Shown here: positions 54,618 through 64,000 of the stretch, piece after piece | How positions within the stretch are numbered: position 1 is the first letter of the stretch | Layout: each line of letters opens with the position of its first letter | NCBI RefSeq assembly: GCF_943734655.1 | Contig: NC_071354.1 | Location: forward strand, 70,639,544 to 70,703,543 | DNA: 64,000 nucleotides | Reading direction: 5' to 3' | Source of the DNA: Sabethes cyaneus | Lineage: Eukaryota; Arthropoda; Insecta; Diptera; Culicidae | Made by a program: the position numbers and the translations under genes | Notes under the pieces: model-generated | Database searches by the model: none | Told to the model about the DNA's origin: nothing | The model's input: only the letters and a program-made list of their open reading frames with translations

Positions 54618-55565
54618 TAATTCTCGTTGAAACGAGGTCATTACTGACACGTGCTTTACCAACATTAGAACTTTTGTATTTATTTACTGTTTGATGGGGC
54701 TTTCAACCGTTGGTTGGTTCGCCCCAAAAGAGCTTTTGTATATGGTTGGTTGAAAATGGTTAAAAAATTGAGAATTGCGCTTTTAATACCTCGAAACAGT
54801 GGACTCCTCGCTCGCCAAGGTGACCCCAGTTTAAAGAAACAAATGTGGAATTTTTAGCAAACCTTCAGATTTATATCATGTGATATTTTCTAAATATGTA
54901 ATGAAACAACAAACATAATGGCACAGTTCTGTAAAGAAGAACCACTGGGCTTTTAAATGGAGTAAAACATTTTAAGCGGCCATCTTGGATTTGGTCGCGA
55001 TATTGGAATTTATCAAAAAATCGCCTAACGGATTTTCATTTTAAGACCACCATTGGAAAGCTGAGAAAAAAAAATACTAAAAAAAACATTCATCAAGTTA
55101 GGTGTGCAGTGGTATTAACTAAATGAAATAATTAATTATCTAGCAAGGTTCCAGATTCTCTAGTAATAATAAATCTTATTACAGAAAATAAGTTGATATA
55201 GCTATCGTCGCTGTTGCAATGTATAAACCATCAACAGTCGGTCGAAATATGCAATTATGAAAAAACTATTTCTGCATTCGGTATTATTATGTCGTGAAGA
55301 ATAGTTAACATATGTGAACTCGCTGGTTTCCTCTCAGTATGCATCTGCTACCATTCCAGCCATTATGGTTAGAAAACTGTCGAACTTTATCGGGTTCTCT
55401 ACTGATCGTTGCTTTCATTGGTCTGACATACTTGCCTTGTCGTCAGCCTACTGTAGTCAGTTGCGTTTTACTGGTTTTAAAATATCTGCCAGATTTATAG
55501 TAGGTTTCAATTATCCGACGCGACATAACCGTTATTTTGACCATCAATTAGTTTTGTTGTAAACC
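54618..55565. other. No gene seen
   Basis: AT-rich; no coding potential. GGGGCTTTCAACCG...GGTTGGTTCGCCCC at about 54696-54727 is a small inverted repeat. Confidence 0.4.
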
Positions 55566-55849
55566 CATGTCCAACCAACACCCGTTACAACTTATTTCGC
55601 TTAACTGAATCGTACACTGCCTTGAAGCCTATGATAGTGAAGCTGCAAGTTGTATTCTGTGACCAACTCTCCGTGCGTACTCTGCAGCAATTCCTTGCGT
55701 TGTAAACCGCCAGATATTCAGTCGTATATTCCTTGTCGAAGTTAACGTTTGGTACCCGGACGTCTGCGACATTCGAGAAATGGTGATCATCTACCGAAAC
55801 GTGATCGAGGACGCCTCTCCATTAGCCTGTTCCCAGGTATGCTTCTGAT
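55566..55849 (-). pseudogene. RTE-like LINE fragments, RT motif A and endonuclease
   Basis: The minus strand of 55570-55650 carries the decayed AYDSV-RNE region (compare 1311-1360). 55690-55840 reads DHVSVDDHHFSNVADVRVPN, close to the endonuclease wording IDHVLIDGRHFSDV-DVR. The order of the two pieces implies rearrangement or deletion. The hAT element at 55850 interrupts the endonuclease part; a few more bases of flank continue from 57014. Confidence 0.6.
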
Positions 55850-57005
55850 TAGGGTTGGGATACCGGGAGTACCGGAACCGGGAATACCGGTACTACCGGC
55901 TGATTTTCCAGTACCGAAATACCGGTACTGGCACAAGAGAAAACCGGTATTTTCGGTACTGATCAATTATGCAATTTTTCTAATACTCGTCCTTAAAATC
56001 GAAGATAACAATTTTAAAATAATTTCTAAAACTACGCGCTATATTTTGATAAAGCTAGCGGATGAGTTACTACAACGATTCAACACCAACCAGTAGCGAG
56101 ATTGAGGAAATTGTTGAGCGTTGAGCTAGCTGATCATGAAGGAAAAATTAGAACGGACCTCAGACCCCTATAGCAGTTCAAGCTTTAAGGCCTTCGATTA
56201 GACCTGTACACCAAAACCAAAACACTCTTCGGAATGAATTCGCTTCGATGTAACTCAAGGGTTGAAGAGCAAGTATTGGACTATGCTTTTCGGTACCCTG
56301 AGTACAGCCTGTTCTTCAGCGATACATTCTGAGAAACCATTTTCAGTGTCTGGCAGATTCGTTTTCGCATGGTGAACAGTACATTGAATATTCTGTGCAT
56401 CTTAAAGTTGAATTTTGCAAGCTTCTCCTATAGCAGCATACAACCGGGGGGTCGTGTTGTATCAAAAACTTGACTCCACTGTACTTGGTCCTAGGCTACT
56501 TTTCACCAATTCATTGAGCTTCTCGAAGTCGGCTTCAACCTGATCGTTGGGCCCCTCTATTCATGGTATCGGTAGGGTTTTTGAAAAGAACAGATTTCGG
56601 TTCACAGTCATCCGTCATCCTTGCGACATTGCCGACCCATCGTAGCCTCCCGACTTTCGCCAGATGTCGTTTGGAATCACTCCAATTTTTGCAATCGCTA
56701 ACTCTGTTCATTTTTACAAGGGCCCTATTCTCATAGATCTTAGATGAGAACACAATTAGCGATTTTGAAAGCACCTGGGTGACTCCTGTTACCTAAGTGA
56801 CAGTACAAATGATATGGTAGTTGCAAGGTGAGGTGAAATGACTTAAGAGTTGGACCTCAAATAAAAGTATTAGCAAATTTTTCAAAGAACAAGGATTTTC
56901 TTTTTAAAGCTTTGGGTACCGATACCAGTACCGGTATTACCGGTACTAATCCTTCCAGTACCGAAATACCGGTTCTCAAAAATCCTGTCGGTACTCCCAA
57001 CCCTA
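55850..57005. mobile_element. Ac-type hAT element, 1156 bp, with nested LINE end
   Basis: The left end TAGGGTTGGGATACCGGGAG and right end, inverted, TAGGGTTGGGAGTACCGAC share the TAGGG start of Ac-type hAT termini. CTTCTGAT flanks both sides (55842-55849 and 57006-57013), a perfect 8 bp duplication. The subtermini are dense in TACCGGTA words (about 55865-55960 and 56915-56995). The centre holds an RTE-like 3' fragment (56437-56690). No transposase is readable. Confidence 0.9.
56437..56690 (-). pseudogene. RTE-like LINE 3' end inside the hAT element
   Basis: The minus strand reads KVGRLRWVGNVARMTDDCEP and KSVLFKNPTDTMNRGAQR, the terminal block of these LINEs, ending at the shared 3' wording CATACAACCGGGG. 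It gives the uninterrupted 3' end used to define the insertion at 37283-38707. Confidence 0.78.
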
Positions 57006-57224
57006 CTTCTGATTATTCCACTGTGCAGTACCTACCTACTACAGACGGCAACTTAACACAAAAAGAGCGAAGAGCAAACAAATTCGAGCCGAAATAATCG
57101 CAATAGACAATCGTAATCGCAATTGTATTCCTATTCTACATCTTTGAGTCAAATTTTAAAAATATCATTGGGCAAACTTTTGAGTTGCGCCCTTTTGAAG
57201 CTTCATAGGTTAAATTGCTCAGTA

Positions 57225-59960
57225 CATACTTACCTTACCTTACTTTTTCGGCGACAATCCGCTTATCGAATCCATATCGAATTCATAAGCCGTCTCCACC
57301 TGTCTCGGTCTTAGGCTGCCGCTCTCTTCTCGCACCTAACACCCGCTACTCTAGCATCATCGCCAACTGCACTCATCCAACGAGTACGGGGTCTGCCTCG
57401 AAGTCGTAGACCTGTGTCGGGAACTCTGCTAAATATTGTTTCTTGCTACATGGCCAGCCCACGTCTAATATGCCACCAAGATCTGATCGCAGGATCTTAT
57501 GCTCAAAAACGCCAAGAGCTCGCTGGTCGGTCTATTTCAACGTCCACGCTTCGTGGCCGTAGAGTACCACCAGGAGAATTACGGAGTTGCAGGCTACCGG
57601 ACCTCAGCTGGCTACGTAATCCGTAGAATGCCTTCTTGACAGCCACTATCCGCCTTTTTTACTTCACTGCTCACATCGTTGTCACATGTCACTAATGTAC
57701 CAATGTAAATAAATTCGTCGACCACTTCAAAAGTATCTCCGTTTATCACCACCGCAGTTCTATCACTCGAAGGGCTACCACGCTTCATACACTTTGTTTT
57801 GGTATAATTTATGATAGGGGAATTATGTATAACGTGCCCCCCGTGGCCAATGTGCCCCCCCCCTTCGTTTTTCGCTAAACAAGCGAAATTAAAATGCAAA
57901 ACCACCCAGAAACCATAGTATTTGATGGAACTAGCCTACTATGCAAGTATGACAGTTGTCACATGCTGTAAAAACAAAACAAAAATAAATTTGTTTTTGA
58001 GCAGCTTCCGATGTAACTTTTGGCGTCATTTCCATAAGCTATTTTCTTGTCAAAATCTGTAAATAACCGGTTGTTGCGATTCGATTGCGTAAAGTGAACT
58101 TCAAAATGACATCCCTGCTAAAAATAACGGTATGAAACGCTTGATTTGCTTTAGCATTTAATATTGTTTCAAATAAGTAAAAGCAGGCCAATATGCCCCA
58201 CGTGCGGTGGTGCAATTTGCCCCCCCTTGCAAATGTGGCTATAAACATAGGTAAACAGATCTAACTTGAAGCCAATTGCCATTATTTAATTCAATTAGTA
58301 TTGTAGAGCAACCGTGGTGGGAATAATTTATTACCAACGTCCAAATTCTAGGTAATTCAACTACCCGGTACAAAACGCCACAGCTGCGTATAATGTGCCC
58401 CATGCAGAAAAGAAAAAGTGCACCAGAAGGCCGAAACTAGGTTTATTTTACATAAAATAACGATATTTTGCAAAACAAAGGAAATAGTTTTACTTTCTAC
58501 AAAATAGAGTTGGTCTGTCACTGGTAGAAATACTCAAATTACCGCATTGGGCATATTATACCGCAGGTGGGGCATTTTACCCCGCGCAGACGAGAAACAC
58601 AACATTTAGGTGCTTTTATTAAATAATTCCTAGCATGTTTATTCCACAATACTAAATGAAATAAACAATTGCAATTGGTTGTCAGCTTAAGTACCAACAT
58701 ATACACGTAGTTGTAACGTTAATTTGGGGAAGTATAACGGAGATATATCCATTTATTCTTAGGGGGGCACATTATACACTTTTCCCCTAAGTGCTATCGT
58801 TGCAGCTTCCTTCTTAAGATGCGTGTACGCTTCTCCCACAGCTTTACGGTTAACACCAACCCTCCTAGCACAATTGTTATAAACTAGTTGCGGTAACCGA
58901 TTAATGACTGATTTCAGTCACAAATAGGTTGCAGCAACCAGAAGTGACAAAAGTGTGCTACTTGAGGATGATATCAATGTCGTCCGCGAACCCTGGCAGC
59001 ATAAGAGATTTCGTGATGATGGTATTACTTCTCTGCACGCTTCCTCTGCAGCGCCTTCCAATGCAATATTGAACAGAAAACTCGAGAGTCCGTCACCTTG
59101 CTTCAAACCATCTAACGTCTCACCCGCTATCCTGAAGCTAGCACGTATTAGCTTAATCAGTTTTGATGGAAAACAACTTTCCAGCATAATCTGCCACAGC
59201 TCATTTCGTTTTACGGAATCATACGCCACCTTGCAGTTCATAAACAAATGGTGAGCTTGCAAGTTGAATTCCCGTAATTTATCGAAGATTTGCAAGGTGA
59301 ACATTTGGTCCGTCAAGGAGAGTCTCGCCCGAAAACCGCACTGGTATTCACCAACAAAGGTCTCCTGCAACGGCCTCAATCGATGAAAACAGGATGCGGT
59401 AGAGAATTTTGAATTCTGGAGAGTAATGTTTTGATATTTGTTGCATTCGAGTTGATGGCCCTTTTTGTAAATAATGTTTATGAGACCTTCCAACCAGTTC
59501 GTAGGTAGTTCCTCCTCAGTCCATAACTTTAGTATAACCTGATGGATTTCACAATACAGCCGTTCGCTCCCATCTTTCAAAAGTTCAGCGGGGATGCCAT
59601 CCTTTCCAGCTGCTCTGTCTTTCAGCTCTCTCGCTGCTATTCTAACCTCGTCTAGAGTTGGTGGATCCACAGCTTGTCCATCATCCCCAATCGTTATCCT
59701 ATTTCTGTTGACCGCTCCATGTTGTTCACCATTCAACAATGCATCGAAATGTTGTTTCCAATGCCTAGCCACCGCCGATCTTTCGGTAATCAGGTTCTCC
59801 TCCTTGTCGTTGCACATAACAAGAGTTGGCACGGTCCGGGTCCTGATTTCTTTGATCGTATTAAAGAAGTTACTCGTATCGTGCCTCTCGAAGCAATTCG
59901 CCGCCTCCGCAAGAACACGACCTAGTGCTGGCGTTTCTTACGGTGAAGTCTGTTTTCGAC
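57225..59960 (-). pseudogene. RTE-like LINE relic, second subfamily
   Basis: Minus-strand order: VPTLVMCNDKEENLITERSA (about 59820), DEVRIAARELKDRAAGKDGI and PAELLKDGSERLYCEIHQVI, NWLEGLINIIYKKGHQLECN, FVGEYQCGFRARLSLTDQMF, CKVAYDSVKRNELWQIM (motif A, partly changed) and LDGLKQGDGLSSFLFNIALE (motif B). It then shifts frame through AYTHLKKEAATIAL to the TA-flanked insertion at 57817-58787. Beyond it come INYTKTKCMKRGSPSSDRTA and FEVVDEFIYIGTLVTCDNDV. The 3' end carries TAAGG repeats (about 57232-57246 as CCTTA). A 304-codon open stretch survives (59832-58918), but the FADD box is lost or shifted. Confidence 0.82.
57817..58787. mobile_element. TA-flanked DNA element with ATGTGCCCC words, 971 bp
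   Basis: Termini GGGGAATTATGTATAACGTG (left) and, inverted, GGGGAAAAGTGTATAATGTG (right), followed by CCCCCC, bordered by TA (57815-57816 and 58788-58789). ATGTGCCCC-type words recur at about 57848, 58190, 58217, 58391, 58550 and 58766. Deleting it restores the LINE codons for IALIINYTKTK. No protein recognised. Probably Tc1/mariner-type. Confidence 0.9.
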
Positions 59961-60039
59961 AGCTCTGACATCTTGGTATCTTTCTTTTAAATTGCTCATA
60001 TAAATTAAATAAAAATCTTCAATAACACTTCCAGATGAA

Positions 60040-60590
60040 CGTAAGGCGCAGAAAGTATTGTTTTTTTGGCAACATTTGGCCATCGGCGACAGTTTTAAGA
60101 GTTTTGGGCTGTATTGGGACTATCTGGAAATGTTCCGGATTAAGTTGTCGCCGTGAGCAGTTGGCACGTGTATCGAATATGGACAAAAACTTATCGTCGT
60201 ACCTCAAATTACACTACAATTTAGAAATTAGATCGATGATGGCCCAGTCAATTGCCTCGGGTGATGTTGGTCATATCTGGGCAATTTTCTAGGACTCCAG
60301 AGCCTGTTTCGAACATGAACAAAAACTCATCGTGCGACATGTAAAATCACATTAGCATTCAAAAGCTAGCTCAATTGACTCTAAATCTGTTATCCAGGGT
60401 CACGTTAGTTATATCTGGACATGTTTAGGAGACTGTGGCAACCCCCAGGGAAGTCACCAAATTCCAACATGAACCAAAGCCCGCCTCATGATGATACTTC
60501 AAATAACACTAAAACTCTAAGAAATATATCCATGCAAGCTAAATTAAGTTCCTAGGGCCATTACGGCCAATTCCGGACATGGTTTTATTA
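60040..60590. repeat. Diverged tandem-like repeat
   Basis: Successive segments share words such as CATCTGGAC/CATATCTGG, GAACATGAACAAAAACTCAT and CAAATTACACTA at about 160 bp spacing (60090, 60255, 60410). About three decayed units; no coding capacity. Confidence 0.55.
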
Positions 60591-60599
60591 TTTCATTTC

Positions 60600-61290
60600 A
60601 TTTATTTACTTCATTTATTTATTGCTTCCAACAGGCAAAGATTGCCTTAATGGCCCTTATTAACTAATACAAAAAATGTCGAAACATAGACACAAATGTT
60701 GAACGTAAAACTTGTTGAGACAAATTAAAATCGAACACTGATGAAACTCGGTTGAACGACCTCTGCAAACCAGTGATGGCGCTGTTGGCACTGTAGTTGG
60801 TGCGAAGAAAAGGTAGATTTAGTAGGGGTAGCCTCCGCAGTACTCTCGTTGGTGCATTCACTTTGATTTGACGACGGTAGGGCAGTCGATGTTGGATGTC
60901 AAGGTGTCCGAGACAACCATGACGCGTGCTGTTTCTCGGCGAAGTTCGAGAGTGTCGATACGAATGAGCTGACAACGATCCTCGTATCGCGTGTTGGTTG
61001 ACGCCATGGAAGCCTTCGAAGAGCGTAGCATACGAACCGACGCTGGTTACTTTCGATGCGGTAGATTGCATTGTTGTAGTGAGGGACCCATACTACAGAG
61101 CAGTATTCCAAAGAAGCCCGAACTAGTGACCCGTAGAGTACTACCAAACATTCTATGCTGTTGAAGTCACGTGCCATTCGCATAATCAGGCCTAGTTGTC
61201 TAGACGCCTTGGCGACAATGAAAGGATAAGGATTATAAAAATATAACATAATGTGTCGAGTACAACGACACCCGGGGTTTTCTTCGAGCA
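60600..61290 (-). pseudogene. CR1-type LINE 3' end, reversed
   Basis: Minus-strand frames read LGLIMRMARDFNSIECLVVL, ASLEYCSVVWVPHYNNAIYR, ESNQRRFVCYALRRLPWR, then in another frame NAPTRVLRRLPLLNLPFLRT and FDFNLSQQVLR. These match the C-terminus of the CR1-type ORF at 9280-9833. The plus-strand side ends with AATAAATGAAGTAAATAAAT read in reverse (60590-60630), the A-rich tail. Strongly 5'-truncated and frameshifted. Confidence 0.82.
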
Positions 61291-61347
61291 TCTGACCAAC
61301 GTGATTTTAACCTAAGTAGATAGCAGATTTGAATTTGATTTGGTTAG

Positions 61348-61480
61348 TAGGGATGGGCGATACTAAGCAAAGTATCGAATACCTTGGTATCGGCGATACT
61401 TACCAATATTCGATACCAAGTATCGAAGTATCGGCGATAAAGTATCGATACTATCGATACCACCGGTATCGAACCTTTTT
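61348..61480. mobile_element. One end of an Ac-type hAT element
   Basis: Begins TAGGGATGGGCGATAC, then many GTATCG/CGATAC words and a T run at 61477-61487. The matching right end was not found before 64000, so it is either outside the window or lost. Confidence 0.55.
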
Positions 61481-61914
61481 TTTTTTGAAAATGCAAGAAA
61501 AAAGATGAAAATGTTATTGTAAATTTTACACCTTATTGAACGCGATAAATTGTAACTGTCGCGAACGAAACCGTTGCCAAATTCGTTGCGAGCTGATCTC
61601 AGGTCGCGAGTGCAAAATTCATTTATTTAGCCAAGCGTTTTTTGCCTGCGACGATTTCAAGCTGCTAAAACATTGTGCAGCGCGTTGTACTGGAAATATT
61701 TTCTCCAAAACGACAATTGCCATTATGTCAGGTAAATTTGGATTTTGAGAGTTTTCCAATTGCGCGATAGACAAACAAACGAATAGATAACATCACATCA
61801 CAACGAACCAGTGTGGATGCCGGTATTAAAATACTTGTGGAAGGATATTGATGGTAATTGCGTGTGTAAAGCTTTAGAATTAATTCAATATTTGTCGCGA
61901 TTTCATTATTATTA

Positions 61915-62318
61915 CAGTGGACCCCCGTTCGTTTGAACGATCCCTCACGCAAACTACCGGGGTTACTTTTTAATTTGAACAACTGGTAACCCGAAATATG
62001 CTGAATCCTGTGTGAACTGGCCGCCTTGCTCTTTGTTATTGTTTTGGTGGTTTGTTTTAGTTGGCAGTTGCAAGTGCGAATATTGCATTTTCCGATCGGA
62101 TTTCCATCTTAATCGTTAGCAAAACGAAATGTGAAACCGAATAAACACGCTAGGCCAGTACAAACAAATCGTGTTTATGTGCATTGTCTGCATACATAAA
62201 TGATGTCATGTTGAGAATGACATTTGAACCATTTTTCATTTGCACGTCGTGCAAACCAACGGGGTTCAAATTAAAAAGTGTTCAGATTAAAAACGGTCAA
62301 ACGAACGGGGGTCCACGG
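61915..62318. mobile_element. 404 bp TA-flanked MITE
   Basis: Termini CAGTGGACCCCCGTTCGTTT and inverted CCGTGGACCCCCGTTCGTTT, continuing GA(A/C)CG, bordered by TA (61913-61914 and 62319-62320). Subterminal TTTTAATTTGAAC words face each other on both sides. No coding capacity. Probably Tc1/mariner-type. Confidence 0.9.
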
Positions 62319-62538
62319 TATTCGTAAATATAGATATTAGTTCATGCTTTATTTCTTTACCTAACCTTCCTACTGCATTGGGGTAATTTTTAACCAATAC
62401 ACATACTTACAAAGTTTCTATTCAATAACGGAACGAGCTAGAGACTTGAATGTTTTTAACTTTTCCCAACTTTGTAAAACTAGCATTGTGGGGAAGTTTC
62501 AGCTTTCAGCGACATTTAGAAGAAGCGCAGCAAAAAAA

Positions 62539-63670
62539 GTTACACATTTGCATTGGGGTCCAAAAACGACCAATTTTGAGCTTACTCTCAATCATCCATT
62601 TTCAATATGAAATTCGTTTTCTTTGCATCATTTGAAAGGTAGGACCTCAAACTTGCACGTAAGGTAAGTTAGGGAATATTTTGTTGACAAATGACCACTT
62701 CAGCATCGATTCCGGAACATCCACTGCCTGTTTTTGGGGGAATTTTGCATTTTTGAGATAATTCATCTTGCGACGCATTAAATCACATCAGCTTGATAAA
62801 ATAAGACTATTGGAAATAAAATTGGGACATTTGGAACCAAATGGCCACTTCACTGTCGGTTCCGGAATATGCGGTACTTGGTTTTTGGGGACATTTTTGA
62901 ATTTAAGCATAGCTCATCTTGCGGCACATCAAATCTCATCGACTTAATAAAATAAGAGTGATCGAAATATAAAATTTTGGCCGTGGGTCAACTGTCAAAT
63001 TCACGCTAACGGATGCAGCATTCTATTCTGCCCTTAACTAATGTTCCGGAATCACTGTTGAAATGACCATTAAGATTGAAAACGACCTCATTGTACTCAT
63101 TAGTCTCATTTTCACTCGCATTCTGTATTTCGAACGGATTGTTTTTTCGAACGAAAGTGCATGTATTCTTCATTCCGCCAGCAAAATGAAATTGACAAAA
63201 TAACTCGTTCGAAACAAGTCGAACGAAATAAAGATCCGTTTGAAATACAAAATAGGAGTGTTTATCCAGGCGATGTAATTTGGTGTGCAGGAAGATGAGT
63301 TATGCTAAAATTTAAAAATGTCCCCATAAACCGGCTACCGCATATTCCGGAACCGAAGGTGAAGTGGCCATTTGGTTCCAAAATGTCCCCATTGTACTTC
63401 CATAAGTCTAATTTTATCAAGCTGATGTCATTTGATATGCCGCAAGACAAAATCCAAAAATGCCAAAATCCCCCGGTACCAGGTAGTGGATGTTCCGAAA
63501 CCGACGCTGAAGTGGCCATTAGTCAGCAAAATATTTCCTAACTTACTTTGAGTACAAGTTTGGGGTCGTATCTTTCTAACGAAGCGAAGAAAACGAATTT
63601 CGGATTTGAAATGGATGATTGCGACCAAGCTCAAAACTGATCATTTTTGACCCAAATGTATAATGTGTAA
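62539..63670. repeat. Large inverted repeat, arms about 403 bp
   Basis: Left arm 62539-62941 and right arm 63268-63670 are inverted copies at about 80 percent. Within each arm a unit of roughly 160 bp occurs about twice: TCGGTTCCGGAA...GGCCACTTCA...CATCTTGCGGCACATCAAAT. The spacer holds a further small palindrome, TATTTCGAACGGAT / ATCCGTTTGAAATA (63127-63140 and 63234-63247). Frames crossing the arms are not genes. Confidence 0.85.
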
Positions 63671-64000
63671 CATTTTTATAATGGGAAGGTTAAAATTAAT
63701 TAAACGGTTTCAGTTAATTTTTCGGTGAAAATGTGCTGACGGCATTATTGTACGCCGACAACAGTTTGTAAATCAAATTTGCATAACTTCTACAACCAGA
63801 ATGAGATTCCAGGAGCTCGCTTACCTTGCTTGATTTGCCTGTATCGGTAACGATACAGAGGAGTTTGACCTGCCGAAAAAGGCTTATGACCCGTGTACAG
63901 TCGGGAGAGGTTGGCTAGATATAGAAACTGTTCGCTAGAAGACAACTTTCAACACTTTCAACAATTTCAAAAACTGCACAAAAGAACCTCACGAGACAGT
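63671..64000. other. No gene seen
   Basis: Unassigned sequence to the end of the window; no splice-bounded frame resembling the next fz exon was recognised. Confidence 0.4.

Noticed and set aside
1..64000. Endogenous virus-derived gene or CRISPR array
   Set aside because: No capsid, polymerase or glycoprotein-like frame was recognised, and the tandem repeats present are minisatellites without unique spacers.

Overview
The window looks like nuclear DNA of an insect, most likely a culicine mosquito. This is inferred from a frizzled-type Wnt receptor exon, the mix of CR1-, RTE- and R1-type LINEs, and many small nested DNA transposons. Only one host gene is supported: the first coding exon of frizzled (fz), 19839-20516 on the + strand. 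It encodes a signal peptide, a ten-cysteine Wnt-binding domain and the start of the linker, and ends at a splice donor. No later fz exon (the seven membrane segments) was recognised, so 20517-64000 is best read as a repeat-filled intron of at least 43 kb, and 1-19800 as upstream DNA and 5' leader.

Layout. 1-6.6 kb: broken RTE-like LINE pieces, a duplicated repeat block, a palindromic hAT-like element and a nested palindrome. 7.8-12.65 kb: a 5'-truncated CR1-type LINE with an open reverse-transcriptase frame, then a 2.5 kb Helentron-like element made of about 14 minisatellite units. 13.6-16.6 kb: a Penelope-type GIY-YIG endonuclease fragment, a second copy of the repeat block, and a decayed hAT transposase; the last two each carry a 284 bp MITE. 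16.9-18.7 kb: a 1.6 kb TA-flanked element containing a 97 bp-arm hairpin, and a 238 bp MITE. 18.7-20.5 kb: fz upstream region and exon. 20.5-37 kb: intron with RTE, CR1, SINE and Helentron-like relics and long stretches in which I see nothing. 37-49.7 kb: a LINE cluster, namely an RTE relic holding two DNA elements, a full-length R1-clade element with two open ORFs (40879-46137), and another RTE relic holding a MITE. 53-64 kb: nested hAT and TA-flanked elements, RTE and CR1 relics, and a large inverted repeat.

Much of the value lies in nested insertions. Comparison of paralogous copies, or restoration of an interrupted reading frame, gives the pre-insertion sequence, so target-site duplications of 2, 4, 7 and 8 bp can be read directly. 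A recurrent theme is MITEs with CACAGA termini and 7 bp duplications. A second is TA-flanked elements whose termini and interior repeat a short element-specific word. No virus-derived gene, CRISPR array, rRNA or functional tRNA gene was recognised.
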